Source: Candidatus Wallbacteria bacterium (GTDB taxonomy: Bacteria; Muiribacteriota; JAQTZZ01). From it: a DNA stretch of 64,000 nt. Each line of letters starts with the position of its first letter. The first letter of the stretch is position 1. The position numbers and the translations under genes are program-made. The stretch is taken from contig JAQTZZ010000012.1 of the NCBI GenBank assembly GCA_028687545.1, positions 1 to 64,000 on the forward strand, read 5' to 3'. Shown here in pieces: positions 52,753 to 60,644 of the stretch. A model generated the notes under the pieces. That model saw nothing but the letters and a program-made list of their open reading frames with translations, was not told the origin of the DNA and did not search any database.

Positions 52753-52962
52753 TTACTCGAACAGCCTGTGCAGAAGTATCTTCTTGATTTCATAGGCATC
52801 CCGGCCCGGCAGATTGTTGCAGAGTTCCGCCACATATTCTTCGCGGTTATGGTCTCCGTCTTCAGGCAGACTTTTGAGATGATCAAACAGTTTCTGGAGA
52901 TCGGGTTCGTTGAGGTTCAGGTAGCGCATCAGGAAATTCTTGTCTTTGTCAGTGATTTTCAT
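52753..52962 (-). CDS. Small soluble protein of unknown function
   Basis: A 69-aa protein, no family recognised. It is charged and probably helical (MKITDKDKNFLMRYLNLNEP, DLQKLFDHLKSL, AYEIKKILLHRLFE). The ATG at 52962 has GGGGAG upstream and a clear terminator follows, which supports expression. It lies downstream of the kinase gene, from which it is separated by an inverted-repeat element. Confidence 0.65.
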   Translation of the reverse strand: MKITDKDKNFLMRYLNLNEPDLQKLFDHLKSLPEDGDHNREEYVAELCNNLPGRDAYEIKKILLHRLFE

Positions 52963-53011
52963 TGCTCCCCCGTTACTAAGTTCAAACCCCACTCGGCTTC
53001 GCCTCTGGGGT

Positions 53012-53124
53012 TAAGAAGCTGTAACAAATCCTCGCTTCGCTTAGAAGCTCTTACATGCCTGCCATGTTAGAGTTTCTTGTCCCGCCATAACTTTCCGCGG
53101 GGCTCGGATTTTAACAGCTTCTAA
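53012..53124. repeat. Inverted-repeat intergenic element overlapping the kinase stop codon
   Basis: The ends read TAAGAAGCTGTAACAAATCC and, on the other strand, TTAGAAGCTGTTAAAATCC, about 113 bases apart end to end. Further inner complementarity (AGAAGCTCTTACATG... with ...CATGTTAGAGTTTCT) makes a long hairpin. It is non-coding and supplies the kinase gene's stop. Confidence 0.7.
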
Positions 53125-55247
53125 ATTATGTTTTTAAGTTTCAATACCTTGCAGTCGTCAATTAATTCATAAGCGCTCTGGTAGCGTTTGTCAACTTCTT
53201 TTTCAATTGCCTTCATCACGATCCGGTCCAGTTCAGGTGGAAGTTCAGGTACGATTTTGGACGGCGGCGGCGGCAGTGTGTTGAAAATCTTGTACATCAC
53301 CTGCTCAGGATTGTTACCCTTGAAAGGCAAAGTTCCAGTCAGGAATTCGTAGAGCGTCACTCCCAGCGCATAGATGTCTGTACCTTCAGTGATTTCGCCT
53401 CCTCTCAGCTGCTCTGGAGGCATATAATATAGAGTGCCGAACACCTCGCCTGTTTCGGTCATTGAGGAAACATCCAGAATCTTGGCCAGGCCGAAATCCA
53501 TGATTTTGATGATGCGGTTCTGATGCAGCATGATGTTGTCGGGTTTGATATCCCTGTGGATGATGTTGTTGCTGTGGGCATATGCCAGTGCTTCACCCAC
53601 CTGGAGCGCAATCCGCTTGACATACAGCGGCTGGATCCGGCCAAGGCGGTCCAGGATCTTTCTGAAGCTTTCACCCTCGACATATTCCATCACAATGTAG
53701 GGCATGTCGCCTTCCACCACCTCGAAGACCTTGACGATGCCGGGATGGTCGAGCCTTTTGGCAGCCAGACCGTCGCGCTTGATGAAGCGGCGGATGGTCT
53801 TCTGATTGTTCCTGTACTTCTCAGCGATCACCTTGATGGCTACTGTCTGATTGCGTGCGAGGTCAAGAGCCTTGTATACGATTCCCATTCCCCCGATGCC
53901 TATCTTCTGGAAATTTTTGAACTTCTTATTCAGGCCTTCGGACAGATTCATGTTTTTATATTCCATCTGGATGGCCAGCAAATCGCGCAGTCTGTTGAGC
54001 TTCTTCGGGATGTCGCGGTAGTTGGGGTCGATCTTCATGATCGCTTCATAGATCTCAATCGCTCCATCATACATTTCATTCTCTTCGTATGTTTTCCCGA
54101 TCTTGTACATTTTCTCTTTTTTGACTTCAGGGTCCTCGATCTTGTCAAAGGGCTGGTCAGCCATGGTCAGGGATTTTTCGTGGAAGGTGGCGTTCTGGAT
54201 GGCGAGAGAAGCTACGTCCGTAAGAATTCCGATCATGCGCAGGTCGTCTTCAGAAAGTTCAGGTTCAGGTCCGGAATCTCCTTTTTTCAATTCTTTCTTC
54301 TTCTCTGCCTGAGGTTCCTCTGAAACTGCCTTGACGCGTTCAAAGGCCAGAATGCCCCCCACTTTGTCCTTGCCGAAAAACAGAGGTGAGCAGACAGTCA
54401 TCGGGAACTTGTCGGCCTTGAGCAGGTCAGCCAGCTGGTAATTCCGGCGGATATCATCTGTGGTGACCATCTTTTTATTCTCAATTACCCATTTCACCAT
54501 ACCCTGATTCTTATCGATGAATTTGATCCTGCCTGGCTCATATCCAAAGCAGTCTCCGAGTTCCAGGGCATTGGCATTTTTAGCTTCGAGGAATACTGCA
54601 GCCTTGTCAGCCGCCAACAGAGACTTGCAGGCATTCAATACCTGGGTGATTACTTCCGGAGTGTTTAGTGATTTGACAATGCTGGTAGTGATGTTTTTCA
54701 GATTCTCAATCCTGACAGTCAGCTTGACTCTGGCGTTCTTGGCGTCGTCGGACAAGACCTTGATCTGCCCGGCAATCTGTTTGTTGACATCCTCCAGTTT
54801 CTGCATCTCGCTTTTGAGGAGTCTTTCGCTGGAGGCCTTGCTGTTGGACGACAAGCGGTTTTCCTCAGCTTCGACAGCCACGCGGTAAGTGATGTATCCG
54901 ACAGCGAAGAAGATGATGTAAATCGTCAGCAGACCAGGTTTTTCCAGCCAGATTTCCTTTTTAGCCAGACACTGGAATGAATTGTACCAGACCGTGTCAC
55001 CTGTACCGGTTTTATCAAAGGAAAAATAAATCGTAATCGCATTCAGCGAAATCAATGCATTGATGATGAGCGCGTTGCTGAAACCTTTTCTATGGAAGTA
55101 TCTGGAGCACAAAACAAGGGGAATGATCAGGAAAAAATACAGCAATGGGGAAACAGCGATGTCCGAGTTGAGGAAAGCCATCAAAAGCAGGAATCCCCCG
55201 AATGCGAGGTAAGTAGAAATACAGGCAGAAAGCTTCTTGCTGTCCAT
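53121..55247 (-). CDS. Membrane-anchored GAF-domain serine/threonine protein kinase
   Basis: A 708-aa protein. Four or so membrane helices fill about 8-130, a coiled linker about 130-190, a GAF domain about 190-345 and a short TPR-like helical link about 375-420. A C-terminal Hanks-type kinase domain (about 440-700) has GIGGMGIVYKA, VAIKVI (ATP lysine), IIHRDIKPDNIM, MDFGLAKI and GTLYYMPPEQLRGG. All catalytic residues are present. The GAF domain would sense a small ligand and the kinase phosphorylates unknown targets. No ribosome site precedes the ATG, and a weak -10 lies six bases upstream, suggesting a leaderless message. Confidence 0.9.
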   Translation of the reverse strand: MDSKKLSACISTYLAFGGFLLLMAFLNSDIAVSPLLYFFLIIPLVLCSRYFHRKGFSNALIINALISLNAITIYFSFDKTGTGDTVWYNSFQCLAKKEIWLEKPGLLTIYIIFFAVGYITYRVAVEAEENRLSSNSKASSERLLKSEMQKLEDVNKQIAGQIKVLSDDAKNARVKLTVRIENLKNITTSIVKSLNTPEVITQVLNACKSLLAADKAAVFLEAKNANALELGDCFGYEPGRIKFIDKNQGMVKWVIENKKMVTTDDIRRNYQLADLLKADKFPMTVCSPLFFGKDKVGGILAFERVKAVSEEPQAEKKKELKKGDSGPEPELSEDDLRMIGILTDVASLAIQNATFHEKSLTMADQPFDKIEDPEVKKEKMYKIGKTYEENEMYDGAIEIYEAIMKIDPNYRDIPKKLNRLRDLLAIQMEYKNMNLSEGLNKKFKNFQKIGIGGMGIVYKALDLARNQTVAIKVIAEKYRNNQKTIRRFIKRDGLAAKRLDHPGIVKVFEVVEGDMPYIVMEYVEGESFRKILDRLGRIQPLYVKRIALQVGEALAYAHSNNIIHRDIKPDNIMLHQNRIIKIMDFGLAKILDVSSMTETGEVFGTLYYMPPEQLRGGEITEGTDIYALGVTLYEFLTGTLPFKGNNPEQVMYKIFNTLPPPPSKIVPELPPELDRIVMKAIEKEVDKRYQSAYELIDDCKVLKLKNII

Positions 55248-55253
55248 TAAAAC

Positions 55254-55282
55254 AAGTTAGCATTTTTCCTGGACGGCGTCAA
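55254..55282 (-). promoter_or_regulatory. Possible leaderless promoter of the kinase gene
   Basis: Minus-strand TTGACG (55277-55282), 17 bases, TAACTT (55254-55259), six bases before the ATG. The -10 is weak (3 of 6). Confidence 0.4.
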
Positions 55283-55353
55283 TTTTAAGGTTCTGTGACC
55301 TGATGGCTGTGACACTTGATATTCTCACAATCAGAAATCCGTGCAAATTTTTC

Positions 55354-55382
55354 TTGATTTATTTTTCGCAGCCGGATATAAT
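55354..55382 (+). promoter_or_regulatory. Strong promoter of the secreted unknown protein gene
   Basis: TTGATT (55354-55359), 17 bases, perfect TATAAT (55377-55382). Confidence 0.75.
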
Positions 55383-55447
55383 TTTAATTGAACCGCAGTG
55401 TATAAGATGTATTAGTAGTATTTTGTGTTGCAGTATGGAGGATAAGG

Positions 55448-56254
55448 ATGAACAAGGCTACGGTTCTGCTCTTAGCAGTCATTTTTCTTTTTACCCCGGT
55501 TTTTTCAGCAGACAGCACACTAGACACTAAAGTATTCACTTTTATCGATCATTGTTTCGGCTACACGGAAATGCTGTACCAGCAGAAGCCGCAGGCTGAG
55601 ATCGAGAAAACCCTCGATTCCCTCAACGCAGAAGCAGACTCGATCTCCGGCGCAATCATCTCAGACCTGGAAAAAGGGGATTCCTCAACCTACGATCAAT
55701 TCGTGAGCTTTTACAACAGGCCTGACATCCACGAATGCCTTGAAAAGCGCGCACCGCTCAACCTGATCGCTGACCGGATCATCGAATTCAAAAAAGCCGG
55801 CCGTGAACAGACAGGCACTCTGTTCCCTGGCTATGGATATGCCGATTCAGGCTATGTCTATCGAAAGGGTGAAGAGCTTTCCAGAGAAGTGGTCAATACT
55901 TTCTGGAAACAGATCGAAGAGACTTTCGAAAAGAGTACTCGTTACTACATGATGATGGAAGTTTCCCTGACTGCCAATTTCAAAAGCGGAACTGTAAAAA
56001 AAGTAGGTTCACCTGTGAGCATGAATGTCGGCGGCAACATCAAGGAAGTAGTGGAATGCGAAGTCACAATGAAGGAAACCATCCGCACCACCTGCCGCGT
56101 GAAATACGAAAACGACAAAGTCTGGTTCAGGCTTTACAGGGCAGCCAAGTACCTCGGCGGCCTCTGGATAGGCGACTGGGAAGAATGCGGCCGGACATAT
56201 GAAATGAAAGAAGAGCCGACCGGCCTGCCTGTGCTGGAGAATACGACTACATAG
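55448..56254 (+). CDS. Secreted protein of unknown function
   Basis: A 268-aa protein with a signal peptide (MNKATVLLLAVIFLFTPVFS) and no recognisable family. The mature part starts with about 100 helical, charged residues. A beta-rich region (about 165-255) follows with ECEVTMKETIRTTCRVKYEN and LGGLWIGDWEECGRTYEM, whose Cys could form disulfides. GGAGG lies upstream of the ATG and a strong promoter precedes it. It appears to be a single-gene unit. Confidence 0.7.
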   Translation: MNKATVLLLAVIFLFTPVFSADSTLDTKVFTFIDHCFGYTEMLYQQKPQAEIEKTLDSLNAEADSISGAIISDLEKGDSSTYDQFVSFYNRPDIHECLEKRAPLNLIADRIIEFKKAGREQTGTLFPGYGYADSGYVYRKGEELSREVVNTFWKQIEETFEKSTRYYMMMEVSLTANFKSGTVKKVGSPVSMNVGGNIKEVVECEVTMKETIRTTCRVKYENDKVWFRLYRAAKYLGGLWIGDWEECGRTYEMKEEPTGLPVLENTTT

Positions 56255-56276
56255 CCATTCTGGATATTTGTTCGGG

Positions 56277-56305
56277 TTGAATCAAACACCTTTAAATGCT
56301 ATCTT
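56277..56305 (+). promoter_or_regulatory. Probable leaderless promoter of the radical SAM gene
   Basis: TTGAAT (56277-56282), 17 bases, TATCTT (56300-56305), then six bases to the ATG at 56312, with no ribosome site between. Confidence 0.5.
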
Positions 56306-56311
56306 CTCCTA

Positions 56312-58582
56312 ATGAAATTACAGGTACTTCCCAACCTGCAGATCGGCATCACTGACCGCTGCAACCTGACCTGCTACATGTGCAGGCCTTCAGTGCTGCA
56401 GGACAGGGAAGCCTGCGGCGTGCCTCTGGCAGGGGACATGCCCAGGCAGGTCTTTGAAGACATCCTGCAGAATTGCCAAGACCAGGATTTCGACAACCTG
56501 ATGCTCTGCTGGGTCGGAGAGCCGCTCCTGCATCCTGATTTCCTGCATTTCATAGAAACCATCAGGAATTTTGACAGGAAGCGTAATTTTTTCAGGGTGC
56601 TCACTTTCAACACCAATGGAGTGCTGTTCGATCAGCAGAAAATAGACAGATTCATGGAAATAATCAGGGACTGGAAGAAGAAAGTTTCTGTAGTCTTCTC
56701 TCTGGACGCCATGAGCCAGGAAACATATCTGAGCATCAAAAAGGCCGATCATTTCAAGGCTGCCTTTGACAATGCGAAATATTTCCTGAAGCGCAAAGCT
56801 GAACTGGCCATAGGGCCCAGGCTGCATGCTGCTTTCCAGTTCCTGGTGCTCCCGGAAAACGAGCAGCAAGTCCCTGATTTCTATTTCCATTTCAGAAGCT
56901 ATCTGGAAAAGCTGAAGCAGAACTGGTCGCTTGGATTCGAAATCAATCACTCCAGCGACAATTCCATCATAGTCAGGGAAGCCAGGCTTTCGCCTCAGGA
57001 GCAGTCCAGCCGCCGCTTCAATTCAGCCAGGGATCTGCTGTCCAGATTTCCGGCTGACAGGCAGTTTTACCCCGAATCATACGAGATTCTTCCTGATCAT
57101 GAAATCGTTGATCTCCCCTTTTACAAAAAAGTCAGGACTGATCTTTATTTATACAGGAACCGGCCCCCCTGCATTTCGCCATTTCTTTATCCCACAGTGC
57201 ATGTGGACGGCAGCCTGACTGTCTGCTGCAGGGACAATGGGCTGACATTGCAGCTGGGGAACCTCAGCAGGGATTCGTTTGCCTCCCTCTGGCACGGGGA
57301 AGCTGCGGAACGGCTCAGAATGGCGCATCTGGAGTCTGATCCATCAGGATATCCGCTCTGCTTTTTCTGCGACAATTTCTCCACTTCATTTTTCAGGGAC
57401 GAATCAGTGGAATCCGCCTTTGAGAAAAAATTTTCCTATCAGTCTGATCCTGAAAAACTGACTGACAGTGAATATCACCTGCGCCTGGAGAGGGTGTTTG
57501 AACTTGCCCCGACTCTTGCACTTGCCCTTAGATTGCAGGAGTATTATCTGAGCCTGCATCAGGAAGACAGGGTGGAAGCCCTGTATTCCCACCTTCTTTC
57601 CCGAAGTTCGGACCAGAAAGCAATTTCCATCCTGGCAGGTCTCAGATTTAAATCCGGAAAATATGAGGAGACAGTGACTCTGCTGCAGCAGGCAGGGGAA
57701 CTGAGTGCAGAAGACGTGAAAATCCTGACTGAAAGCCTTACCAGGCTGGGAAGGCTTAAGGAAGCCTGCGGAATCGGAGAATGGTTTCTGGAAAACGGAT
57801 CTGACTCCAGCCTGCTCATGACACTTGCCGAAATATACAGGCAGCTTGGAGAAACAGACAAGCTGAAACTGGCCTGGTCTGAACTCAGCATGGACGAGAC
57901 TCTACCGGCTGAACTCAGGGAGAGTTTCAAACTGCGCCTGCAGGAATACCTCTCCCTTCAACATCAGAATCTTGGAAATTACGCAGAAGCCCTGCTTCAT
58001 CTGAAAAAATTGAATAAAAGTGATTTTCAGCTCAGGGCTGCTGATATCCTGGAAGCTGCAGGCAAATTTTACCAGGCATACAGGCATCTGAAAAAAATCC
58101 AGGACCCGGAAAATTTTGAGAGGCGGGCTTCCCTGCTTCTGAAATCAGGCCGCCTGGAAGAGCTGATCGCGCTTTACGAGGGTTTCGGCCAGGCCGGTGA
58201 GTATGGCCAGATCAGGCCGCTGCTTTCGGCTTTATGGCTGACAGGAAAAATTTTCGTTGCAGCCAGGTTCCTCTCCTCACAGCCGGAATTTACGGACGAA
58301 GACTACTGCAGAGAGGCAGGCGGGATATTCCTGAAAGCAGGGCACTTCGCCAGAGCGAGATCCTGTTACCTGCTCCTGGAAAAAAGCAGGGACCTGGAAA
58401 AGAAAAGAGAAGCGCTCAATTCCCAGGTTTTCCTCTACCGAAGCTATGGCAGGAAATTTTCCGAACTGTGCTCAGGGTTAAGGCTGCTTTACCTGCAGCC
58501 TCTGGATTGGAACTCTATCCGTACAGTTCTGTATTCCTTCAGCTCGATTTTCATGAGAAAAAAACTACGCCATGATTCCTAA
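56312..58582 (+). CDS. Radical SAM/SPASM enzyme fused to TPR repeats
   Basis: A 756-aa protein. The radical SAM cluster motif CNLTCYMC lies at about 17-24, followed by the barrel (WVGEPLLHPDF, FNTNGVLFD, VVFSLDAMSQETY). A SPASM-type region (about 290-355) has CISPFLYPTVHVDGSLTVCC...CFFCDN. About 360 residues of TPR-like repeats follow. SPASM radical SAM enzymes modify peptides or other large substrates using auxiliary Fe-S clusters; the TPR part would hold a protein partner. The substrate is unknown; it is not close to the PqqD operon. Its last 11 bases overlap hemW. Confidence 0.85.
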   Translation: MKLQVLPNLQIGITDRCNLTCYMCRPSVLQDREACGVPLAGDMPRQVFEDILQNCQDQDFDNLMLCWVGEPLLHPDFLHFIETIRNFDRKRNFFRVLTFNTNGVLFDQQKIDRFMEIIRDWKKKVSVVFSLDAMSQETYLSIKKADHFKAAFDNAKYFLKRKAELAIGPRLHAAFQFLVLPENEQQVPDFYFHFRSYLEKLKQNWSLGFEINHSSDNSIIVREARLSPQEQSSRRFNSARDLLSRFPADRQFYPESYEILPDHEIVDLPFYKKVRTDLYLYRNRPPCISPFLYPTVHVDGSLTVCCRDNGLTLQLGNLSRDSFASLWHGEAAERLRMAHLESDPSGYPLCFFCDNFSTSFFRDESVESAFEKKFSYQSDPEKLTDSEYHLRLERVFELAPTLALALRLQEYYLSLHQEDRVEALYSHLLSRSSDQKAISILAGLRFKSGKYEETVTLLQQAGELSAEDVKILTESLTRLGRLKEACGIGEWFLENGSDSSLLMTLAEIYRQLGETDKLKLAWSELSMDETLPAELRESFKLRLQEYLSLQHQNLGNYAEALLHLKKLNKSDFQLRAADILEAAGKFYQAYRHLKKIQDPENFERRASLLLKSGRLEELIALYEGFGQAGEYGQIRPLLSALWLTGKIFVAARFLSSQPEFTDEDYCREAGGIFLKAGHFARARSCYLLLEKSRDLEKKREALNSQVFLYRSYGRKFSELCSGLRLLYLQPLDWNSIRTVLYSFSSIFMRKKLRHDS

Positions 58583-59710
58583 GGCGCTCTATATTCATTT
58601 TCCTTTCTGTGCCAGAAAATGCCCTTACTGCGACTTTTTCTCAATTCCCAGGCATACCCTGCCCAGGACATAATCCCCAGGTATCTGGAGGCATTGTCAG
58701 AAGAGCTTATCCTGTTCGAGCATACTGCGGTGAATACGGTTTATCTTGGCGGCGGCACCCCCACTCAGCTTTCTCCTGCTGAGCTCAATTCATTGCTCGC
58801 ATCTGTCCGCAACCGCCTGCGCGTGGCCGAAGACGCGGAAGTGACTCTGGAAGCCAATCCAGAACATCTGGTCAAGTTCCAGCCTGAAATACTCAGTTCA
58901 ACTGGAATCAACAGGCTGTCCCTGGGTCTGCAGCGCAGGGCTCCGGAGATGCTGAAAACCCTGGGCAGAAATGAAAATTCCTTCCAGCTCTGGACAGACA
59001 AGTATCATGACCTGCGCAGCACGGGAATTTCCCTGAGCCTTGACTTCATTTACGGAATCCCGGGTGACACAGTGGAAAAGTCGGTCAGGGAAATCACTGA
59101 AATCATCGGCTCCACTCCTCCAGACCATTTTTCCCTCTATCTTCTGGAAATCAAGCCAGGTACAGTTTTCCAGGAGAAAATGAACAGTGGGGAACTTAAA
59201 TTGCCAATAGACGAAATTCAGGCGGAAATCTATCATGCTCTTAGAGGTCTGCTGGCCTCGCACGGATATCAGCAGTATGAAATCTCCAATTTCGCGAGCC
59301 CTGGTCATGAATCACGGCATAATCTGGTCTATTTCAACAACGGAGAATATCTGGGCATCGGCTCCGGCGCTTTTGGCCGCATCGACAACCTGCGCTATAA
59401 AAACAGTTCAGACCTCAGCCGCTATCTGTCGTGCCTGCAGGAAGGCAGAAGAGCAATGGAGTTTTCCGAGACTCTGGATGAGACACTGAATGCCAGGGAA
59501 ACTCTGATGATGGGACTGAGAAAGAACGAAGGTGTGTCCCTGAGAGTGCTTTCCACAATAAAGGACAGTCAAAAAGAGTATGTGCTGGAAAGGATTTCCT
59601 ATTGGAATAAAATGGGAGTGATCGTGGAAGACGGGGAAAGGATCAGGCTGAATCCTGATTACTTCTTCACCAGCAACGAAGTGATCGGGGATATAATTGA
59701 CCTCAATTGA
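58572..59710 (+). CDS. hemW: HemW-like radical SAM protein, interrupted by a one-base frameshift
   Basis: The N-terminal frame starts at ATG 58572 (MIPKALYIHFPFCARKCPYCDFFSIP, given here in part) with the radical SAM motif CARKCPYC, but hits TAA at 58671. The rest, with YLGGGTPTQLS, LEANPEHL, LSLDFIYGIPGDT, HFSLYLLEIKPGT and YEISNFASPGHESRHNL, is in the -1 frame through to 59710. The join must lie about 58645-58668. Joined, it makes about 379 aa, the normal HemW length. HemW inserts heme into target proteins. An assembly or sequencing indel is most likely; a pseudogene is possible. A start at 58619 in the second frame would lack the Cys motif. Confidence 0.8.
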
Positions 59711-60503
59711 ATCCTTTTGGAGCGTATTCCACCCGTAATCCATTGAGAAAATAGCAGAAACCTGGAAGATTGCTGAAACGGCAGGCGCTGCCTAAAAGTT
59801 CTTCTTCCTGTGTGAAGCTGGAACCGCCTCTGAGCACTTTTTTCTTCCCTGGAGTCACATTTATCGGATTAAGGACCGGCCTGTTCGTATTCACGATTCT
59901 CTGATAATAACTCTCATCATACCAGTCCTGGCACCATTCATAAACATTCCCGATCATGTCATACAGTCCCCAGGAATTGGGTTTCTTCAACCCCACCTCA
60001 TGACTGCGTTGCCCGCTGTTTCCGGCGTACCACATGTATTCCCCATCCATGAACCTGCCCCAGAAAAAACGGAGATCACTGCCTGCTCGGCAGGCGTATT
60101 CCCATTCAGCCTCTGTAGGCAGCCTGAATCTGATCGGCCCCTTGTCATTCAATTTTCCCAGGAACACCTGGCATTCATCCCAGGATACGGTATCCACGGG
60201 CAATTTTGGAGACTTGATCTTGGAAGGGTTGTCTCCCATCACGGCTTGCCATTGTTCCTGGTTAACTTCGTGTTTTCCGAGATAAAATCCCTTGCCGATT
60301 CTCACTCTGACCTGAGGGTGCTCATCAGGAATGCCCTGAAAATCAGGTGAACCCATCGTGAATTCTCCAGGCGGCACATAGACGAACTCCATTTTCACGC
60401 TTCCTCCGATAGTGATCGAAATAATTTCTCCTGTGGAAGCGGCAAAAGATACTGTTTCAGCTAAAATCAGTCCCAGAAATAAAAACACGCATTTTCCATT
60501 CAT
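59703..60503 (-). CDS. Secreted SUMF1/FGE-like domain protein
   Basis: A 266-aa protein with a signal peptide and one SUMF1 domain. Motifs are EFVYVPPGEFTMGSP, YLGKHEVNQEQWQAVMGDNP, PVDTVSWDECQVFLG, FRLPTEAEWEYACRAG, NSWGLYDMIGNVYEWCQDWY and VLRGGSSFTQEEE. True formylglycine-generating enzymes have two Cys near this last motif; the first is replaced here (GGSSF), so catalysis of that type is doubtful. A GTG at 60506 directly precedes the ATG at 60503, and CATAAT ends six bases before it. The gene is divergent from a larger SUMF1 protein. Confidence 0.8.
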   Translation of the reverse strand: MNGKCVFLFLGLILAETVSFAASTGEIISITIGGSVKMEFVYVPPGEFTMGSPDFQGIPDEHPQVRVRIGKGFYLGKHEVNQEQWQAVMGDNPSKIKSPKLPVDTVSWDECQVFLGKLNDKGPIRFRLPTEAEWEYACRAGSDLRFFWGRFMDGEYMWYAGNSGQRSHEVGLKKPNSWGLYDMIGNVYEWCQDWYDESYYQRIVNTNRPVLNPINVTPGKKKVLRGGSSFTQEEELLGSACRFSNLPGFCYFLNGLRVEYAPKGFN

Positions 60504-60644
60504 CACATCAACATTATGACCGAGATTCCGCTGCAGAGCAAATGAAGTGCGCAAAGTGCTTGAATTTTGAACGAATTTTATAATCCCGCAATATCTGATA
60601 TAATCATATCCAGTAAAAGCAGGACTAAATACAGGGAGCTGACC

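Noticed and set aside
58636-58645. Programmed -1 frameshifting at the T run in hemW
   Set aside because: The run has five T only and no X-XXY-YYZ heptamer in the right phase, so an indel is more likely; kept only as a possibility.
60560-60604. TTGAAT/TATAAT pairs before the large SUMF1 gene
   Set aside because: Two TATAAT boxes occur, but spacings to the available -35 hexamers (13 and over 25 bases) do not fit, so no promoter is called.
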